Program-made: the position numbers and the translations under genes | Shown here: one piece after another, positions 9,067-18,273 of the stretch | Layout of the letters: each line of letters starts with the position of its first letter | How positions within the stretch are numbered: the first letter of the stretch is position 1 | The notes under the pieces: generated by a model | The model's database searches: none | Told to the model about the DNA's origin: nothing | What the model saw: only the letters and a program-made list of their open reading frames with translations | Source: Hymenobacter sp. BRD67 | GTDB taxonomy: Bacteria > Bacteroidota > Bacteroidia > Cytophagales > Hymenobacteraceae | Assembly (NCBI RefSeq): GCF_013256425.1 | Contig: NZ_CP053904.1 | Location: forward strand, 1,550,001 to 1,614,000 | Reading direction: 5' to 3' | DNA: 64,000 bases

Positions 9067-9996
9067 ATGGAACATATTCATTGCCTGATTATTGGTTCGG
9101 GTCCGGCGGGATACACGGCCGCCATCTATGCAGCCCGTGCCGGGTTGAAGCCGGTGATGTACCAGGGTTTGCAGCCCGGTGGCCAGCTGACTATCACCAA
9201 CGACGTGGAGAATTTTCCGGGTTACCCCGATGGCGTGATGGGACCGGAAATGATGGAAGACCTCAAGAAGCAGGCGGCGCGCTTCGGCACCGATATCCGC
9301 TATGGTATTGCTACGAAAGTGGATTTCTCGGGCCATCCGCACAAAATCACGATTGATGAGGTGACGCAGCTGACGGCCGACTCGGTTATTATTGCCACCG
9401 GCGCGTCGGCCAAGTGGCTGGGCCTGGCCTCGGAAGCCCGGCTCAATGGCGCGGGTGTTTCGGCCTGCGCCGTTTGCGACGGCTTCTTTTACCGGGGCAA
9501 GGAAGTGGCTATTGTGGGTGCCGGCGACACGGCCGCCGAGGAAGCCAACTACCTGGCCAATCTATGTACAAAAGTATATATGCTGGTGCGCAAGGATGCC
9601 ATGCGGGCTTCCAAAATCATGCAGCAGCGGGTATTGAACAATCCCAAGATTGAAGTACTTTTTGACACGGCCACCGAGGAGATACTGGGCGAGCACGCAG
9701 TAGAGGCAGTACGGGTTAAAAACCTGGTTACGCACGAAACCCGGGAAATTCCCGTTCATGGCTTTTTCGTGGCAATCGGCCACGAGCCGAATTCCAGGAT
9801 TTTTCAGGACTACCTGCACCACGACGAGCAGGGCTATCTCAAAACAATACCTGGCACCGCTAAAACCAACGTCGATGGGGTATTTGCCTGCGGCGACGTG
9901 CAGGACTTTACCTACCGGCAGGCCGTAACGGCGGCCGGCTCGGGCTGCATGGCTGCGCTCGATGCCGAGCGCTACCTGGCTGGTCTGGTCGGCTAA
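9067..9996 (+). CDS. trxB: Thioredoxin reductase
   Basis: 309 residues. NADPH-dependent flavoenzyme that keeps thioredoxin reduced in the cytoplasm. FAD-binding GSGPAGYTAA near the N-terminus, redox-active CAVCDG at about residues 137-142, NADPH-binding GAGDTAAEEA near 155, and the C-terminal FAD motif VDGVFACGDVQD. CAVC rather than CATC is normal for this phylum. Intact. Adjacent genes do not suggest a specific operon partner, although bshB1 (bacillithiol) nearby also serves thiol homeostasis. Confidence 0.96.
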   Translation: MEHIHCLIIGSGPAGYTAAIYAARAGLKPVMYQGLQPGGQLTITNDVENFPGYPDGVMGPEMMEDLKKQAARFGTDIRYGIATKVDFSGHPHKITIDEVTQLTADSVIIATGASAKWLGLASEARLNGAGVSACAVCDGFFYRGKEVAIVGAGDTAAEEANYLANLCTKVYMLVRKDAMRASKIMQQRVLNNPKIEVLFDTATEEILGEHAVEAVRVKNLVTHETREIPVHGFFVAIGHEPNSRIFQDYLHHDEQGYLKTIPGTAKTNVDGVFACGDVQDFTYRQAVTAAGSGCMAALDAERYLAGLVG

Positions 9997-10057
9997 GCTG
10001 GGACGGAGGTAGCTGGCCGGGCCAGTGCGCCCGCTTCTTTTTTGCTAACGTTCGGTT

Positions 10058-11212
10058 GTGGTCTGTTCAGCGGGCTACGGCCGCCATTTTGGCTTTCGTT
10101 TGATATTCCACAAGCTCTTTGTGCGTCTGCCCGCGCTTTTGCTGCTCCTGGCCTGCTGGTTGGGGGCTGGCATGCCCGTGCAGGCGCAGCGCCACCGCAA
10201 GGTGCCGCCGCCCAAGGCACGCGCCGGCACGCCCCGCAGCCGCGACTTTTTCCGGCTTCGTACGCCTACCATGCGCTACGTAAAGCCCGATACTACCACG
10301 ATTATTGAGACGGAGGAAATGCCCGACGACAAGTCGGACGCCGCCAAATCGATATTCAACCCGGCCCGTAAGCTCAGCATTGTGAGCGAGGATACCACCA
10401 CGCTCAACGAGGGAGGGCAGGAGATTGTGGAGATGTCGGACGAAGTGCTTATTGATTCGTCGTGGGTGAAGGTGGCCGGCTATTACGCCATCTGGGACAC
10501 GCACAACATCAACCCGTACCGGGTAGATGGCCGGCGCATCCGCGACACCCTGACCCTGAAGCTCGTGGACCCGGCCCGGCAGCATTACGCCAAGATGCCG
10601 CTGCTCAAAACGCCCATTACCTCGGGCTTCACGTTCCGCTGGGGGCGCTGGCACTTTGGCGTAGACCTCGACCTGGAAACCGGTGATTCGGTGCGGGCTG
10701 CCTTCGACGGGGTTATTCGCATCAGTAAGTGGGATGGCGGCGGCTACGGCAACTACCTGCTGGTGCGCCACTACAATGGCCTTGAAACCCTGTACGGGCA
10801 TTTGAGCAAGCCGCTGCTGCCGGTTGGTACTTTTGTGAAGGCCGGCCAGGTAATAGGGCTGGGCGGCAGCACGGGGCGCAGCACCGGTTCGCACCTGCAC
10901 TTTGAGGTGCGCTATGAGGGTAATCCCATCAACCCAACGTACATGTACGACTTTCCCGACTATAAGCTGCGGGGCGAGACATTTACGATTACCTCGGCGC
11001 TGTTCAACTATTACAGCCAGGCCCTGCGCCGGGGGCACCGAAGCCACGGCGAGCCTACGGCCGCTCGGCGCGTTGCTACGCATAAGGTGCGGCCGGGTGA
11101 TACCCTATCGGAGATTGCCGACCGCTACGGGGTGCGCGTAAGCACGCTAAAGCGGTTGAACCCTGGTCTGCGTAGTACCTTGCAGCCGGGCAAAAAGCTA
11201 CGGATAAAGTAG
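10058..11212 (+). CDS. Secreted M23 metallopeptidase with C-terminal LysM domain
   Basis: 384 residues from GTG 10058; an in-frame TTG near 10100 would leave a tighter signal peptide (LPALLLLLACWLGAGMPVQAQ). Mature protein: basic Pro-rich stretch, middle region of unknown fold, M23 (lysostaphin-type) domain at about 185-300 with zinc ligands in HFGVDLD and HLHFEV and the glycine-rich GGGYGNYLLVRH, then one LysM (HKVRPGDTLSEIADRYGV) at the end. Expected to cut peptide cross-links in peptidoglycan in the periplasm. LysM anchors it to glycan. Both zinc motifs look complete, so probably active rather than an EnvC-like activator. Confidence 0.9.
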   Translation: MVCSAGYGRHFGFRLIFHKLFVRLPALLLLLACWLGAGMPVQAQRHRKVPPPKARAGTPRSRDFFRLRTPTMRYVKPDTTTIIETEEMPDDKSDAAKSIFNPARKLSIVSEDTTTLNEGGQEIVEMSDEVLIDSSWVKVAGYYAIWDTHNINPYRVDGRRIRDTLTLKLVDPARQHYAKMPLLKTPITSGFTFRWGRWHFGVDLDLETGDSVRAAFDGVIRISKWDGGGYGNYLLVRHYNGLETLYGHLSKPLLPVGTFVKAGQVIGLGGSTGRSTGSHLHFEVRYEGNPINPTYMYDFPDYKLRGETFTITSALFNYYSQALRRGHRSHGEPTAARRVATHKVRPGDTLSEIADRYGVRVSTLKRLNPGLRSTLQPGKKLRIK

Positions 11213-11235
11213 TCGGAGTTATCTCATCAACACGC

Positions 11236-11272
11236 AAATGGCCGGTTAACCGTATGGGTTAACCGGCCATTT
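11236..11272. terminator. Bidirectional terminator between convergent genes
   Basis: Perfect 16-bp inverted repeat: AAATGGCCGGTTAACC (11236-11251), 5-nt loop, and its complement (11257-11272). It lies between the convergent peptidase gene and the small minus-strand gene and has A/T flanks suitable for both directions. Confidence 0.75.
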
Positions 11273-11299
11273 GGATAGCAGGCGGTAGCAGGCCAATGC

Positions 11300-11608
11300 C
11301 TAGCGGCCATTCACGCGCTCACGGCGAATCTGACGGCTGTCGTGGTTAAGCTCGCCTTGCAGCTGGCGGCGCTCACCGGTGGTGAGGCGGCCTCCGTTGG
11401 CCTGGCGCTCGGCATGCTCCTGCGCTTTCAGGCCTTTTTCTTCCCCGCGCAGCTGGCGCGCCTCGCGGCGGTTAAGCTGGCCATCGGCCCGGCCGGCGGC
11501 GATGCGCTCGCGCTGGTTATTGACGCGCTGGTTGATGTTCTGAGCATGACTGGCGCTGGTTGCGGCCAGGGCTAAGCCGCAGGTAAGCAGCAACAAAGAC
11601 TTTTTCAT
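11300..11608 (-). CDS. Small secreted Arg/Gln-rich protein of unknown function
   Basis: 102 residues: signal peptide MKKSLLLLTCGLALAATSAS ending HAQ, then a highly charged helical region rich in R, Q, E and N with a recurring pattern (LNRREARQLRGEEKGL, LTTGERRQLQGELNHDS) that suggests two imperfect helical repeats. Such small periplasmic proteins are frequent in Hymenobacter; no function is known to me. It stands alone between convergent and divergent neighbours. Confidence 0.7.
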   Translation of the reverse strand: MKKSLLLLTCGLALAATSASHAQNINQRVNNQRERIAAGRADGQLNRREARQLRGEEKGLKAQEHAERQANGGRLTTGERRQLQGELNHDSRQIRRERVNGR

Positions 11609-11803
11609 AATAAGGAAAGAGAAAAAAGGTGAGTGGGGTGAGTGATGGCAGTTGGATGTAGTAAAAACGGGGAAGTTTAACAGAGCCTGGTGAAAAGCGC
11701 TGGCGGGTGAGTAGCATAGCCTATTGGCTTAGGCAAGTGCGTTCCCGCTGCTGGTATCTTTGTGCGGGGTGAATGACCATCCTTTATTCACTGCTTACTT
11801 CCT

Positions 11804-12529
11804 ATGAAACTAGCTATTTTGGCCCTGGGCGCTCACCCCGACGATGTGGAGATGTCGTGCTCGGGCACGCTGCTGGCCGCCGTGGCGGCGGGTAAAAAAG
11901 TGGGCATTGTCGACTTTACGCGGGGCGAGCTGGGCACGCGGGGCACGCCCGAGATTCGGGCCGCCGAGTCGGCCGCGGCCAGCCAGATTTTGCAGCTCAG
12001 CGTACGCGAAAATCTGGGCTTGCCCGACGGATTTTTCAGGAATGACCGCGAGCATCAGCTGCCGCTTATTGCCGCCATTCGGCGCTATCAGCCCGATATT
12101 GTGTTGTGCAATGCAATTTCAGACCGGCACCCCGACCACGGGCGCGGCGCGCAGCTGGCTACGGAAGCCTGTTTTCTGAGCGGCCTGCGCATGATTGAGA
12201 CGCTGGGCGAGGACGGCCAGCCACAGGCAGCCTGGCGGCCCAGGCACGTGTACCACTACATTCAGGACCGCCAGATTCCGGCCGATTTCGTGGTGGATAT
12301 TACGCCCCACTGGGCCGGTAAATGGGCGGCAATCAACGCCTACGGCACGCAGTTTTTCAACCCGAATGCCGACCCGACCGCGCCACAGACTTACCTGTCG
12401 GGGCAGACGTTTGCGCACTTTATGGAGGCCCGCGCCCGGGAGTTCGGGCATCTGATAGGCGTAGAGTTTGGCGAAGGCTATACCGTGGAGCGAACGCTGG
12501 GGGTAAAGGAGCTGGGGGACCTGATTTAA
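11804..12529 (+). CDS. bshB1: Bacillithiol biosynthesis deacetylase BshB1
   Basis: 241 residues of the LmbE/PIG-L zinc deacetylase family. The zinc-binding AHPDD at residues 10-14, FTRGELGTRG, and ISDRHPDHGRG agree with BshB1, which removes acetyl from GlcNAc-malate before cysteine addition in bacillithiol synthesis. A TATCTTTG hexamer-like -7 box at 11755-11762 lies about 40 nt upstream, but no -33 TTG is at the right distance. bshA and bshC are not in the window. Intact. Confidence 0.9.
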   Translation: MKLAILALGAHPDDVEMSCSGTLLAAVAAGKKVGIVDFTRGELGTRGTPEIRAAESAAASQILQLSVRENLGLPDGFFRNDREHQLPLIAAIRRYQPDIVLCNAISDRHPDHGRGAQLATEACFLSGLRMIETLGEDGQPQAAWRPRHVYHYIQDRQIPADFVVDITPHWAGKWAAINAYGTQFFNPNADPTAPQTYLSGQTFAHFMEARAREFGHLIGVEFGEGYTVERTLGVKELGDLI

Positions 12530-12531
12530 GA

Positions 12532-12596
12532 AAGCCAAGCTAAAAAGAACGTCATGCCAACCGGAGGAAAGCATGACGTTCTTTTTAGCTTGGCTT
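12532..12596. terminator. 26-bp perfect hairpin between bshB1 and kup
   Basis: Left arm 12532-12557 and right arm 12571-12596 are exact reverse complements (26 of 26), with a 13-nt loop. The arms contain A5 and T5 runs next to GAACGTCATGC. It serves as a terminator for both convergent genes. Its core resembles a shorter palindrome after tonB (GAGCATGACGCTC, 60133-60145), so it may belong to a dispersed family. Confidence 0.75.
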
Positions 12597-12609
12597 ACTG
12601 CCGCCGGCC

Positions 12610-14643
12610 TTACACCTTTATCGGGGCCCGCTCGGCGCGGCTGGCGGCGGCTGGCACGGGGTCCTGGGCTTGCTCGGGTGGGTCGCGCAGCAGGTCGTGG
12701 CTGGCGGTGGCGGGCTTGATGGTAAGCGGTACTTTCTCCAGCGCTACATCGCTGGTGTCGAGGCCAAAAAGCTGCTGGTCGGAGATGGCGAAGCGGTTGA
12801 TGAAGAAATAGCCGTTCAGGATAAAGCGCTCGCGGAAGCTGAGCTGGTTATCGTAGCTCAGCACTTTTTCGAGCACCACGAAGCGGAAGTCACCGGGTAG
12901 CTGGTAGCGGGCCAGCGAGTCGTAGCGCGAGGTAATATCGAGCTCGCCCTGGGCACTCATCTGCTCCAGCACGCGGCGAAACAGCAGGTTCAGGCGTGGC
13001 TGCACCCGGAAGCCCAGCCGGAAGTTGATTTTGTACGCCACGCCCGGCACCAGCTCCTCCACCGAGTAGCGGGTAGCGTAGGGCTCGGTAAGAATGCTCA
13101 TGTTGATAAACCAGTAGCGGTCAGCTCGTTTGGGCTGCTTGCGCAGGATGGAGTACATGATTTCATTCTCCAGCTCGCCGGGCTTTTTGCTGTGGGTGAG
13201 GTATACCAGGTTGGAGGCGTACTTAGTCACCGACTCATCCTGGCTCAGCTCCAGCAGGGTGGGCCGGGTGCCAGCCACCGACACCAGGCTCAGCAGATTG
13301 TTCTTGATTTCGCGGCCCCGGTAGCCCACGTACATCATAAAAATCAGGCCCCACTCAAAGACCAGGATGCCGAGCCGGTTGAGCAGCTTGGTAATGTTGG
13401 CAATGAGGAATGAAGTTTCGACGGTGAAAAATACCAGCATAATCAGCGTCACTACCGGGATGGCCCAGTGCTTGACGCCGCGCAAATATTGCGAAAGCAA
13501 TATACTTGTCATCAGCATGGCTACCGTAATGCTGAAGCCATAGGCGGCCGTCATGGCCTCCGAGGTCTTAAACCACAGCTGCACGCACACGCAGCCAAAC
13601 CACAGCAGCCAGTTGATGCTGGGCACGTAAATCTGCCCGCGCTGGTCGGTCGGGAACAACACCCGCACCTTAGGCCAGAACCGCAGGCTAACGGCTTCGG
13701 AGATAAGCGTGTAAGAGCCCGAAATGAGCGCCTGCGAGGCAATAATGGTCGCCATCGTGGCCAGAATGATAAGCGGCACGATGGCCCACTGCGGCGCAAT
13801 CATGAAAAACGGGTTCTGGTTGCTGGCCAGCGAGTGGCCGAGGTGGCCCATCGTCCAGGCTGCCTGGCCCAGGTAGTTGAGCACCAAGGCAGTTTTTACA
13901 AAAACCCAGGAAGTCCGGATGTTCTTGCGGCCGCAGTGGCCCAGGTCGGAGTACAGCGCCTCGGCGCCGGTGGTGCACAGAAATACCGCACCCAGCAGCC
14001 AGAAGCCTTTCGGATATTCGGTGAGCAGGCGAATGGCGTACACCGGGTTGAGGGCCGCCAGCACGCCCGGATGATGCACAATCTGGCTGAGGCCCAGCGC
14101 GCCGATAACCGAAAACCAGAGCAGCATAATCGGCCCGAAAGCCGCGCCAACTATCTTGGTGCCAAACTGCTGAAAGGCAAAGAGCAGCGTAATAATAACG
14201 ATGACGATGAGCACAATCGTCTCCGTATTGAGGGCCGGGTACAGGATTTTGAGCCCTTCGATGGCCGACGTGACCGAGATGGGCGGCGTAATAATGCCAT
14301 CGGCCAGCAGCGTGCCCGCCCCGATAATAGCCGGAAACAGCAGCCAGTGCCCGCGCTTTTTCACCAGCGAAAAGAGCGAAAAAATGCCCCCTTCGCCGTG
14401 GTTGTCGGCTTCTAATGTTAATAGAATATATTTAATGGTTGTCTGAAGCGTGAGCGTCCAGAAAACGGCCGACACGCCGCCGTACACCAGCAGCTCGCTT
14501 ACCGGCCGCTCGCCGATGATGGTTTGGAACACGTAGAGCGGCGAGGTGCCGATATCACCGAAGATGATGCCCAGCGTGACCAGCAGACCGGCCGCCGATA
14601 CGCGGCGCAGGTGAATGTTGTCTTCGGTAGGTAAAGCCGACAT
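12610..14643 (-). CDS. kup: KUP/HAK/KT family potassium uptake transporter
   Basis: 677 residues. Low-affinity K+/H+ symporter of the inner membrane. The family signature GIIFGDIGTSPLYVFQTI lies at about residues 25-42, followed by about 12 hydrophobic segments up to residue 445 and a soluble C-terminal part of about 200 residues. Intact. It is the last gene of a minus-strand block: sigma-54 response regulator, sensor kinase, kup, with 53 nt between kinase stop and kup start. This order suggests that the two-component system controls potassium uptake or senses its consequences (inference). Confidence 0.95.
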   Translation of the reverse strand: MSALPTEDNIHLRRVSAAGLLVTLGIIFGDIGTSPLYVFQTIIGERPVSELLVYGGVSAVFWTLTLQTTIKYILLTLEADNHGEGGIFSLFSLVKKRGHWLLFPAIIGAGTLLADGIITPPISVTSAIEGLKILYPALNTETIVLIVIVIITLLFAFQQFGTKIVGAAFGPIMLLWFSVIGALGLSQIVHHPGVLAALNPVYAIRLLTEYPKGFWLLGAVFLCTTGAEALYSDLGHCGRKNIRTSWVFVKTALVLNYLGQAAWTMGHLGHSLASNQNPFFMIAPQWAIVPLIILATMATIIASQALISGSYTLISEAVSLRFWPKVRVLFPTDQRGQIYVPSINWLLWFGCVCVQLWFKTSEAMTAAYGFSITVAMLMTSILLSQYLRGVKHWAIPVVTLIMLVFFTVETSFLIANITKLLNRLGILVFEWGLIFMMYVGYRGREIKNNLLSLVSVAGTRPTLLELSQDESVTKYASNLVYLTHSKKPGELENEIMYSILRKQPKRADRYWFINMSILTEPYATRYSVEELVPGVAYKINFRLGFRVQPRLNLLFRRVLEQMSAQGELDITSRYDSLARYQLPGDFRFVVLEKVLSYDNQLSFRERFILNGYFFINRFAISDQQLFGLDTSDVALEKVPLTIKPATASHDLLRDPPEQAQDPVPAAASRAERAPIKV

Positions 14644-14696
14644 GGGGAAAGTTTACTGGTTAATTAGCAATAAGTTGGTTGTCTGCCTATAGCCCG

Positions 14697-16451
14697 CTAC
14701 TCTGCCACGGGCAGTGTGAAGAAGAAGGTGCTGCCTTGCCCCAGGCTGCTTTCGACGCCCAGCTCGCCACCCTGGCTGGTAATAAATTCGCGGGAGATGC
14801 TCAGGCCCAGGCCGGTGCCAGGGCTGCCGGTCAGAGCCGACGGCCCCTGGGTGAAGCGCTCGAAAATGCGCTGCTGGTCTTCGCTGGCAATGCCGGGGCC
14901 GTGGTCCTGCACCTGAATACGCACGGCGCGGTGGTCGGAGGTGGGCGCGGCGCTGAGGCAAATCTGACCCTGTTCGGGCGAATAGCGCACAGCATTGACC
15001 AGCAGGTTGAGCAGGACCCAGGCCGTCTTTTCGAGGTCGGCCTGCACAGGCGGCAGGTCGGCAGGCAGCTGGGTTTGTAGGGTGAGGTGGCGGGCCCGCA
15101 GCTGAAGCTGGAGCGGCGTAGTGGCCGCCGCCACCAGGGCAGCGATGGCCGTAGGGCGCCGGTCGAGGGCAATGCTTTCGCCTACTCCCAGGCGGGCCAC
15201 CGTCAGCAATTCGCCCACGATGTGCAGCAGGCGCTGGTTTTCTTCTTTTATCGTGCCCACCAGCTCCTGCTGCTCGGCATTGAGGCTACCCACGCGCGGG
15301 TCGTGCAAAAGCTTGAGGTTGAAGTTGATGCTTGAGAGCGGCGTTTTCAGCTCGTGCGATACGGTGGCCAGAAAGTTAGACTTGGTCTGGTCGAGCTGCC
15401 GGAAGGCCGACACGTTGCGCAGGGCCAGCACCGTGCCAATGGCCTCCATCTGGTCGCGGGCCTCGTTGAAGGCCACGGCCTCGTGCACCGAAAGCTGGTA
15501 ATAGGCCGGGGTGCCATCGGGGGCCGGGAGGGCAAGGGCAACGGGGCTCGCCGGCCGCTGGGCTACCGGCAATAGCACGGGCGCCAACAACTCATTAAAC
15601 AGCGCGCTGGCGGCCGCCAGCTCGGTGGCCGGGCGGCCCAGAACCTGGCTTTCGGGCAAGCCAAGCAGGGTGCAGGCCGCCGGGTTGGCCACGAGCACGC
15701 GGCGGCTCGGGGCGAGCAGAAACAGCGGCTCGCTGAGCGTTTGCACGAGCCCGCTGGTGCGGTTGCGCTCGGTTACGAGGTCGGCCAGGCTGTGGGTGCG
15801 CGTATCCTGGACGTGCACCAGCAGGCGGTTGAAGGCGGCTGTAAGCTGCCCCACTTCGTCGGTACTCTCGATGGGCACGGTGGCCGCGAAGTTGGTGCGG
15901 GTGGCATAGTCCAGGCTGGCGGCCAGCTTGCGCAGCCCCCCAACGGCCGCCTGCGGCACGCTGCCCACCAGCATCAGGCCTACGAGCGTGCTCAGCACGC
16001 TGAACAGCAGCAGGTAATCTTTGGCCTGAGCCGCCGTGTGCATGGCCTGCGCGTTTTTGCGCGTCAGGGCCGCCATGTTGAGCGCCACCATGCGGTGGGT
16101 GAGCTGCCGCAGCTGCAGCTGGCTGGCGGCGGGAGCCGGGCCGGGGTAGCGGTCCAGCGTTTGGGTAAGGCTATCTACCAGGCGGCGCTCGCCGGGCTCG
16201 GTGATGTTGCCGGCCTCGCGGCCCAGCAGCGAGCGCAGGCGGCCCAGCGCCGATGAAGTCGGGCCGGCTTCCAGCGCATCTATTGCCTCCAGCATGCCCT
16301 GGCCCAGCTGCACCGAGTAAAAGTTGTCCTGCAAGACGGCCCGGTTGGACCGGTCGAGCCGGCCCAGGGTGGCAAATGCGTAAAAAGCAATGCCCAGCAG
16401 CAACCCCAGCATGGCCAGAAACCCCAGGGTTATTTTAGCTTGAAGACGCAT
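14697..16451 (-). CDS. Membrane-bound sensor histidine kinase (HAMP-PAS-HisKA-HATPase)
   Basis: 584 residues. TM1 at about 8-28 and TM2 at about 147-170 enclose a 115-residue, mainly helical periplasmic sensor region; HAMP 170-220; PAS-like domain about 228-340; HisKA with the phospho-acceptor in TVSHELKTPLSS; HATPase with N box LLNLLVNAVRYSP, G1 box DHGPGI and G2 box GTGLGLS. The adjacent sigma-54 response regulator is the likely partner. Signal unknown, with potassium or osmotic stress suggested by kup downstream. Intact. Confidence 0.92.
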   Translation of the reverse strand: MRLQAKITLGFLAMLGLLLGIAFYAFATLGRLDRSNRAVLQDNFYSVQLGQGMLEAIDALEAGPTSSALGRLRSLLGREAGNITEPGERRLVDSLTQTLDRYPGPAPAASQLQLRQLTHRMVALNMAALTRKNAQAMHTAAQAKDYLLLFSVLSTLVGLMLVGSVPQAAVGGLRKLAASLDYATRTNFAATVPIESTDEVGQLTAAFNRLLVHVQDTRTHSLADLVTERNRTSGLVQTLSEPLFLLAPSRRVLVANPAACTLLGLPESQVLGRPATELAAASALFNELLAPVLLPVAQRPASPVALALPAPDGTPAYYQLSVHEAVAFNEARDQMEAIGTVLALRNVSAFRQLDQTKSNFLATVSHELKTPLSSINFNLKLLHDPRVGSLNAEQQELVGTIKEENQRLLHIVGELLTVARLGVGESIALDRRPTAIAALVAAATTPLQLQLRARHLTLQTQLPADLPPVQADLEKTAWVLLNLLVNAVRYSPEQGQICLSAAPTSDHRAVRIQVQDHGPGIASEDQQRIFERFTQGPSALTGSPGTGLGLSISREFITSQGGELGVESSLGQGSTFFFTLPVAE

Positions 16452-16665
16452 AATGGCCGCCGGTAAACCCCGATATTTCGGTGCCGGACAGCCGATGCCT
16501 GCGAAAGGTGGGCCTTAGTGGTCAGTATTCCCGATAAATAGTAATACTACTTGATAATCAGTATGATAATTTAGGTGAAGGGCAGGCGGCCAGTGCATCA
16601 GCAATTTCCGAGTGAGTCATTTTGACCCGGTGGCCACGTCAGAATGGGATACCATGAGTGGGCTG

Positions 16666-18029
16666 CTACTCGCCGGGTTTCAGGCCATATTCCTCAATTT
16701 TGCGGTAAAGCGTTTTCACCCCGATACCGAGCTGCCGGGCGGCTTCCATCTTATTGCCACTGGTTTCGCGCAGCACCTGGCCGATGTGGCGGGCTTCCAC
16801 GGCGCGCAGGCTGCGGTCGGCGGGGTCGGCCAGGGCGGGGGCGGGAGGTGCTGGAGCTCGGGCGGCAGGTCGTCGAGGGTCAGCGGCTGATTGTCAGTGG
16901 CCAGGATGGCGGCGCGTTCCAGCACATTTTTCAGCTCGCGCACATTGCCCGGCCACGCGTAGCGGCTCAGGCGAGTGAGCGCATCGGCTTCGAAACCCGG
17001 CAGGCGCTTGCGCAGCTTGGCAGCGAAGAGGTGCAGAAAGTGTCGGGCCAGCGGGGCTACATCGTCGGGCCGGGCGCTGAGCGGTGGCACAGCCAGCTCA
17101 AACACCGATAACCGATAGTATAAATCGGCCCGAAAATGCCCTTCGGCGGCTTCCTGGCGCAGGTTGCGGTTGGTAGCCGCCACCAGCCGCACATTCACCT
17201 TCGTAGACTTCGTATCGCCGAGCTTGGTAAATTCCTGGGTTTCGAGCACCCGCAAAAACTTTGCCTGGACTGCCAGCTCCAGCTCACCGATTTCGTCTAG
17301 AAATAAAGTGCCGCCGTTGGCTTCTTCCAGCAAGCCCTTCTTATCGGCCAGCGCCCCGGTGAAGGCCCCTTTCTTGTAGCCAAACAGCTCCGATTCGAGC
17401 AAATCTTTTGGAAAGGCGCTGCAATTGACGGCCACAAACGGCTTGCTCCGGCGCCCGCTGGCCTGGTGAATAGCCTGGGCAAACAGCTCCTTGCCTGCGC
17501 CGGTGGGGCCTTCGAGCAGCACCGTGGAGTCGGTGGGTGCCACGCGCTCGGCCAGCGCCCGGGCTTTCGCCAGGGCGGCTGAGCCGCCAATCATAGAGGA
17601 AAAGGTATATTGTTGGCCCACCTGCTTTTCCAGCTCGGCCACGCGGCGGCGCAGCTGGGCTTTCTCCACGGCGCGGGCCACTACCACGATAAGCTGGTCG
17701 TCGGAATCGCCTTTGGTGAGGTAGTCGAAAGCGCCCTGCTTCATAGCTTGCACGCTGTCGGGCACGGTGCCGTAGGCCGTGAGCAGGATAATTTCGGCCA
17801 ATGGCGCGGCGGCCTGGTAGCGGGGCAGCAGCGCCACGCCGTGGCCATCGGGCAGCTTTACATCCGAAAGAATAACAGCAATTTCCCCGGCGTGCTCGGC
17901 TAGTAATTGCAGGCCGCGCCGGGCATCGGGGGCTTGCAGCACAGTATAGCCTTCCAGCTCCAGCACCCGCGCCAGCACCTGGCGCAGGCGGTTTTCGTCG
18001 TCGATGAGCAGCAGGGTAGGTTGGGCCAT
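16666..18029 (-). CDS. Sigma-54-dependent response regulator (NtrC family), one frame break
   Basis: About 454 residues after repair. Receiver domain (MAQPTLLLIDDENRLRQVLA, phospho-acceptor Asp in VILSDVKLPDG), AAA+ domain with Walker A GPTGAGKE, the sigma-54 contact loop GAFTGA and Walker B GTLFLDEIGE, then a Fis-type helix-turn-helix (EAARQLGIGVKTLYRKIEEY). The HTH is reached only after adding one base in the G runs at 16833-16846; without it the C-terminus reads as proline-rich nonsense. Start ATG at 18029; upstream in-frame codons run through an intergenic repeat. Pairs with the kinase gene 214 nt downstream. Confidence 0.93.
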
Positions 18030-18086
18030 GCAGCAAAGGTCAGTAGCGCAAGCTTGGTAGCCAGCGTAGCGAACGATGCTAGCGCA

Positions 18087-18232
18087 AATTTCAGGTCTGG
18101 GTACAGGTTGGCTGGTGCGGGCTGCCGGCTTTTCGCCGGCTGTCCGCTCTTTAGCCGAACAGGCGGCGCGCACGAAGAGCGGACAGCCGGCCCAAAGCCG
18201 GTAGCCCGCCTGGTACACGGATTTGGAAACAG
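18087..18232 (+). repeat. REP-like long palindromic repeat, copy 1
   Basis: Begins ATTTCAGGTCTGGGTACAG, passes through GGCTGGTGCGGGCTGCCGG, an inner palindrome (CCGGCTGTCCGCTCTT with its complement ending 18190), and ends with GGTAGCCCGCCTGGTACACGG and TTTGGAAAC. Shares both ends with copies at 21442 and 28630. Lies between the response regulator and amidohydrolase genes. Confidence 0.75.
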
Positions 18233-18273
18233 CCCTAGTTGAACTGATACTGAGCCGCCAGCTTCCCAGGTAC

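Noticed and set aside
13468..14415. 315-codon open frame on the plus strand within kup
   Set aside because: Antisense shadow of a clear transporter gene, with composition typical of reverse reading (rich in H, Q, R, G).
14644..16665. Sigma-54 (-24/-12) promoters before the kinase and kup genes
   Set aside because: No TGGCAC-N5-TTGC match with correct spacing was found by eye in either gap.
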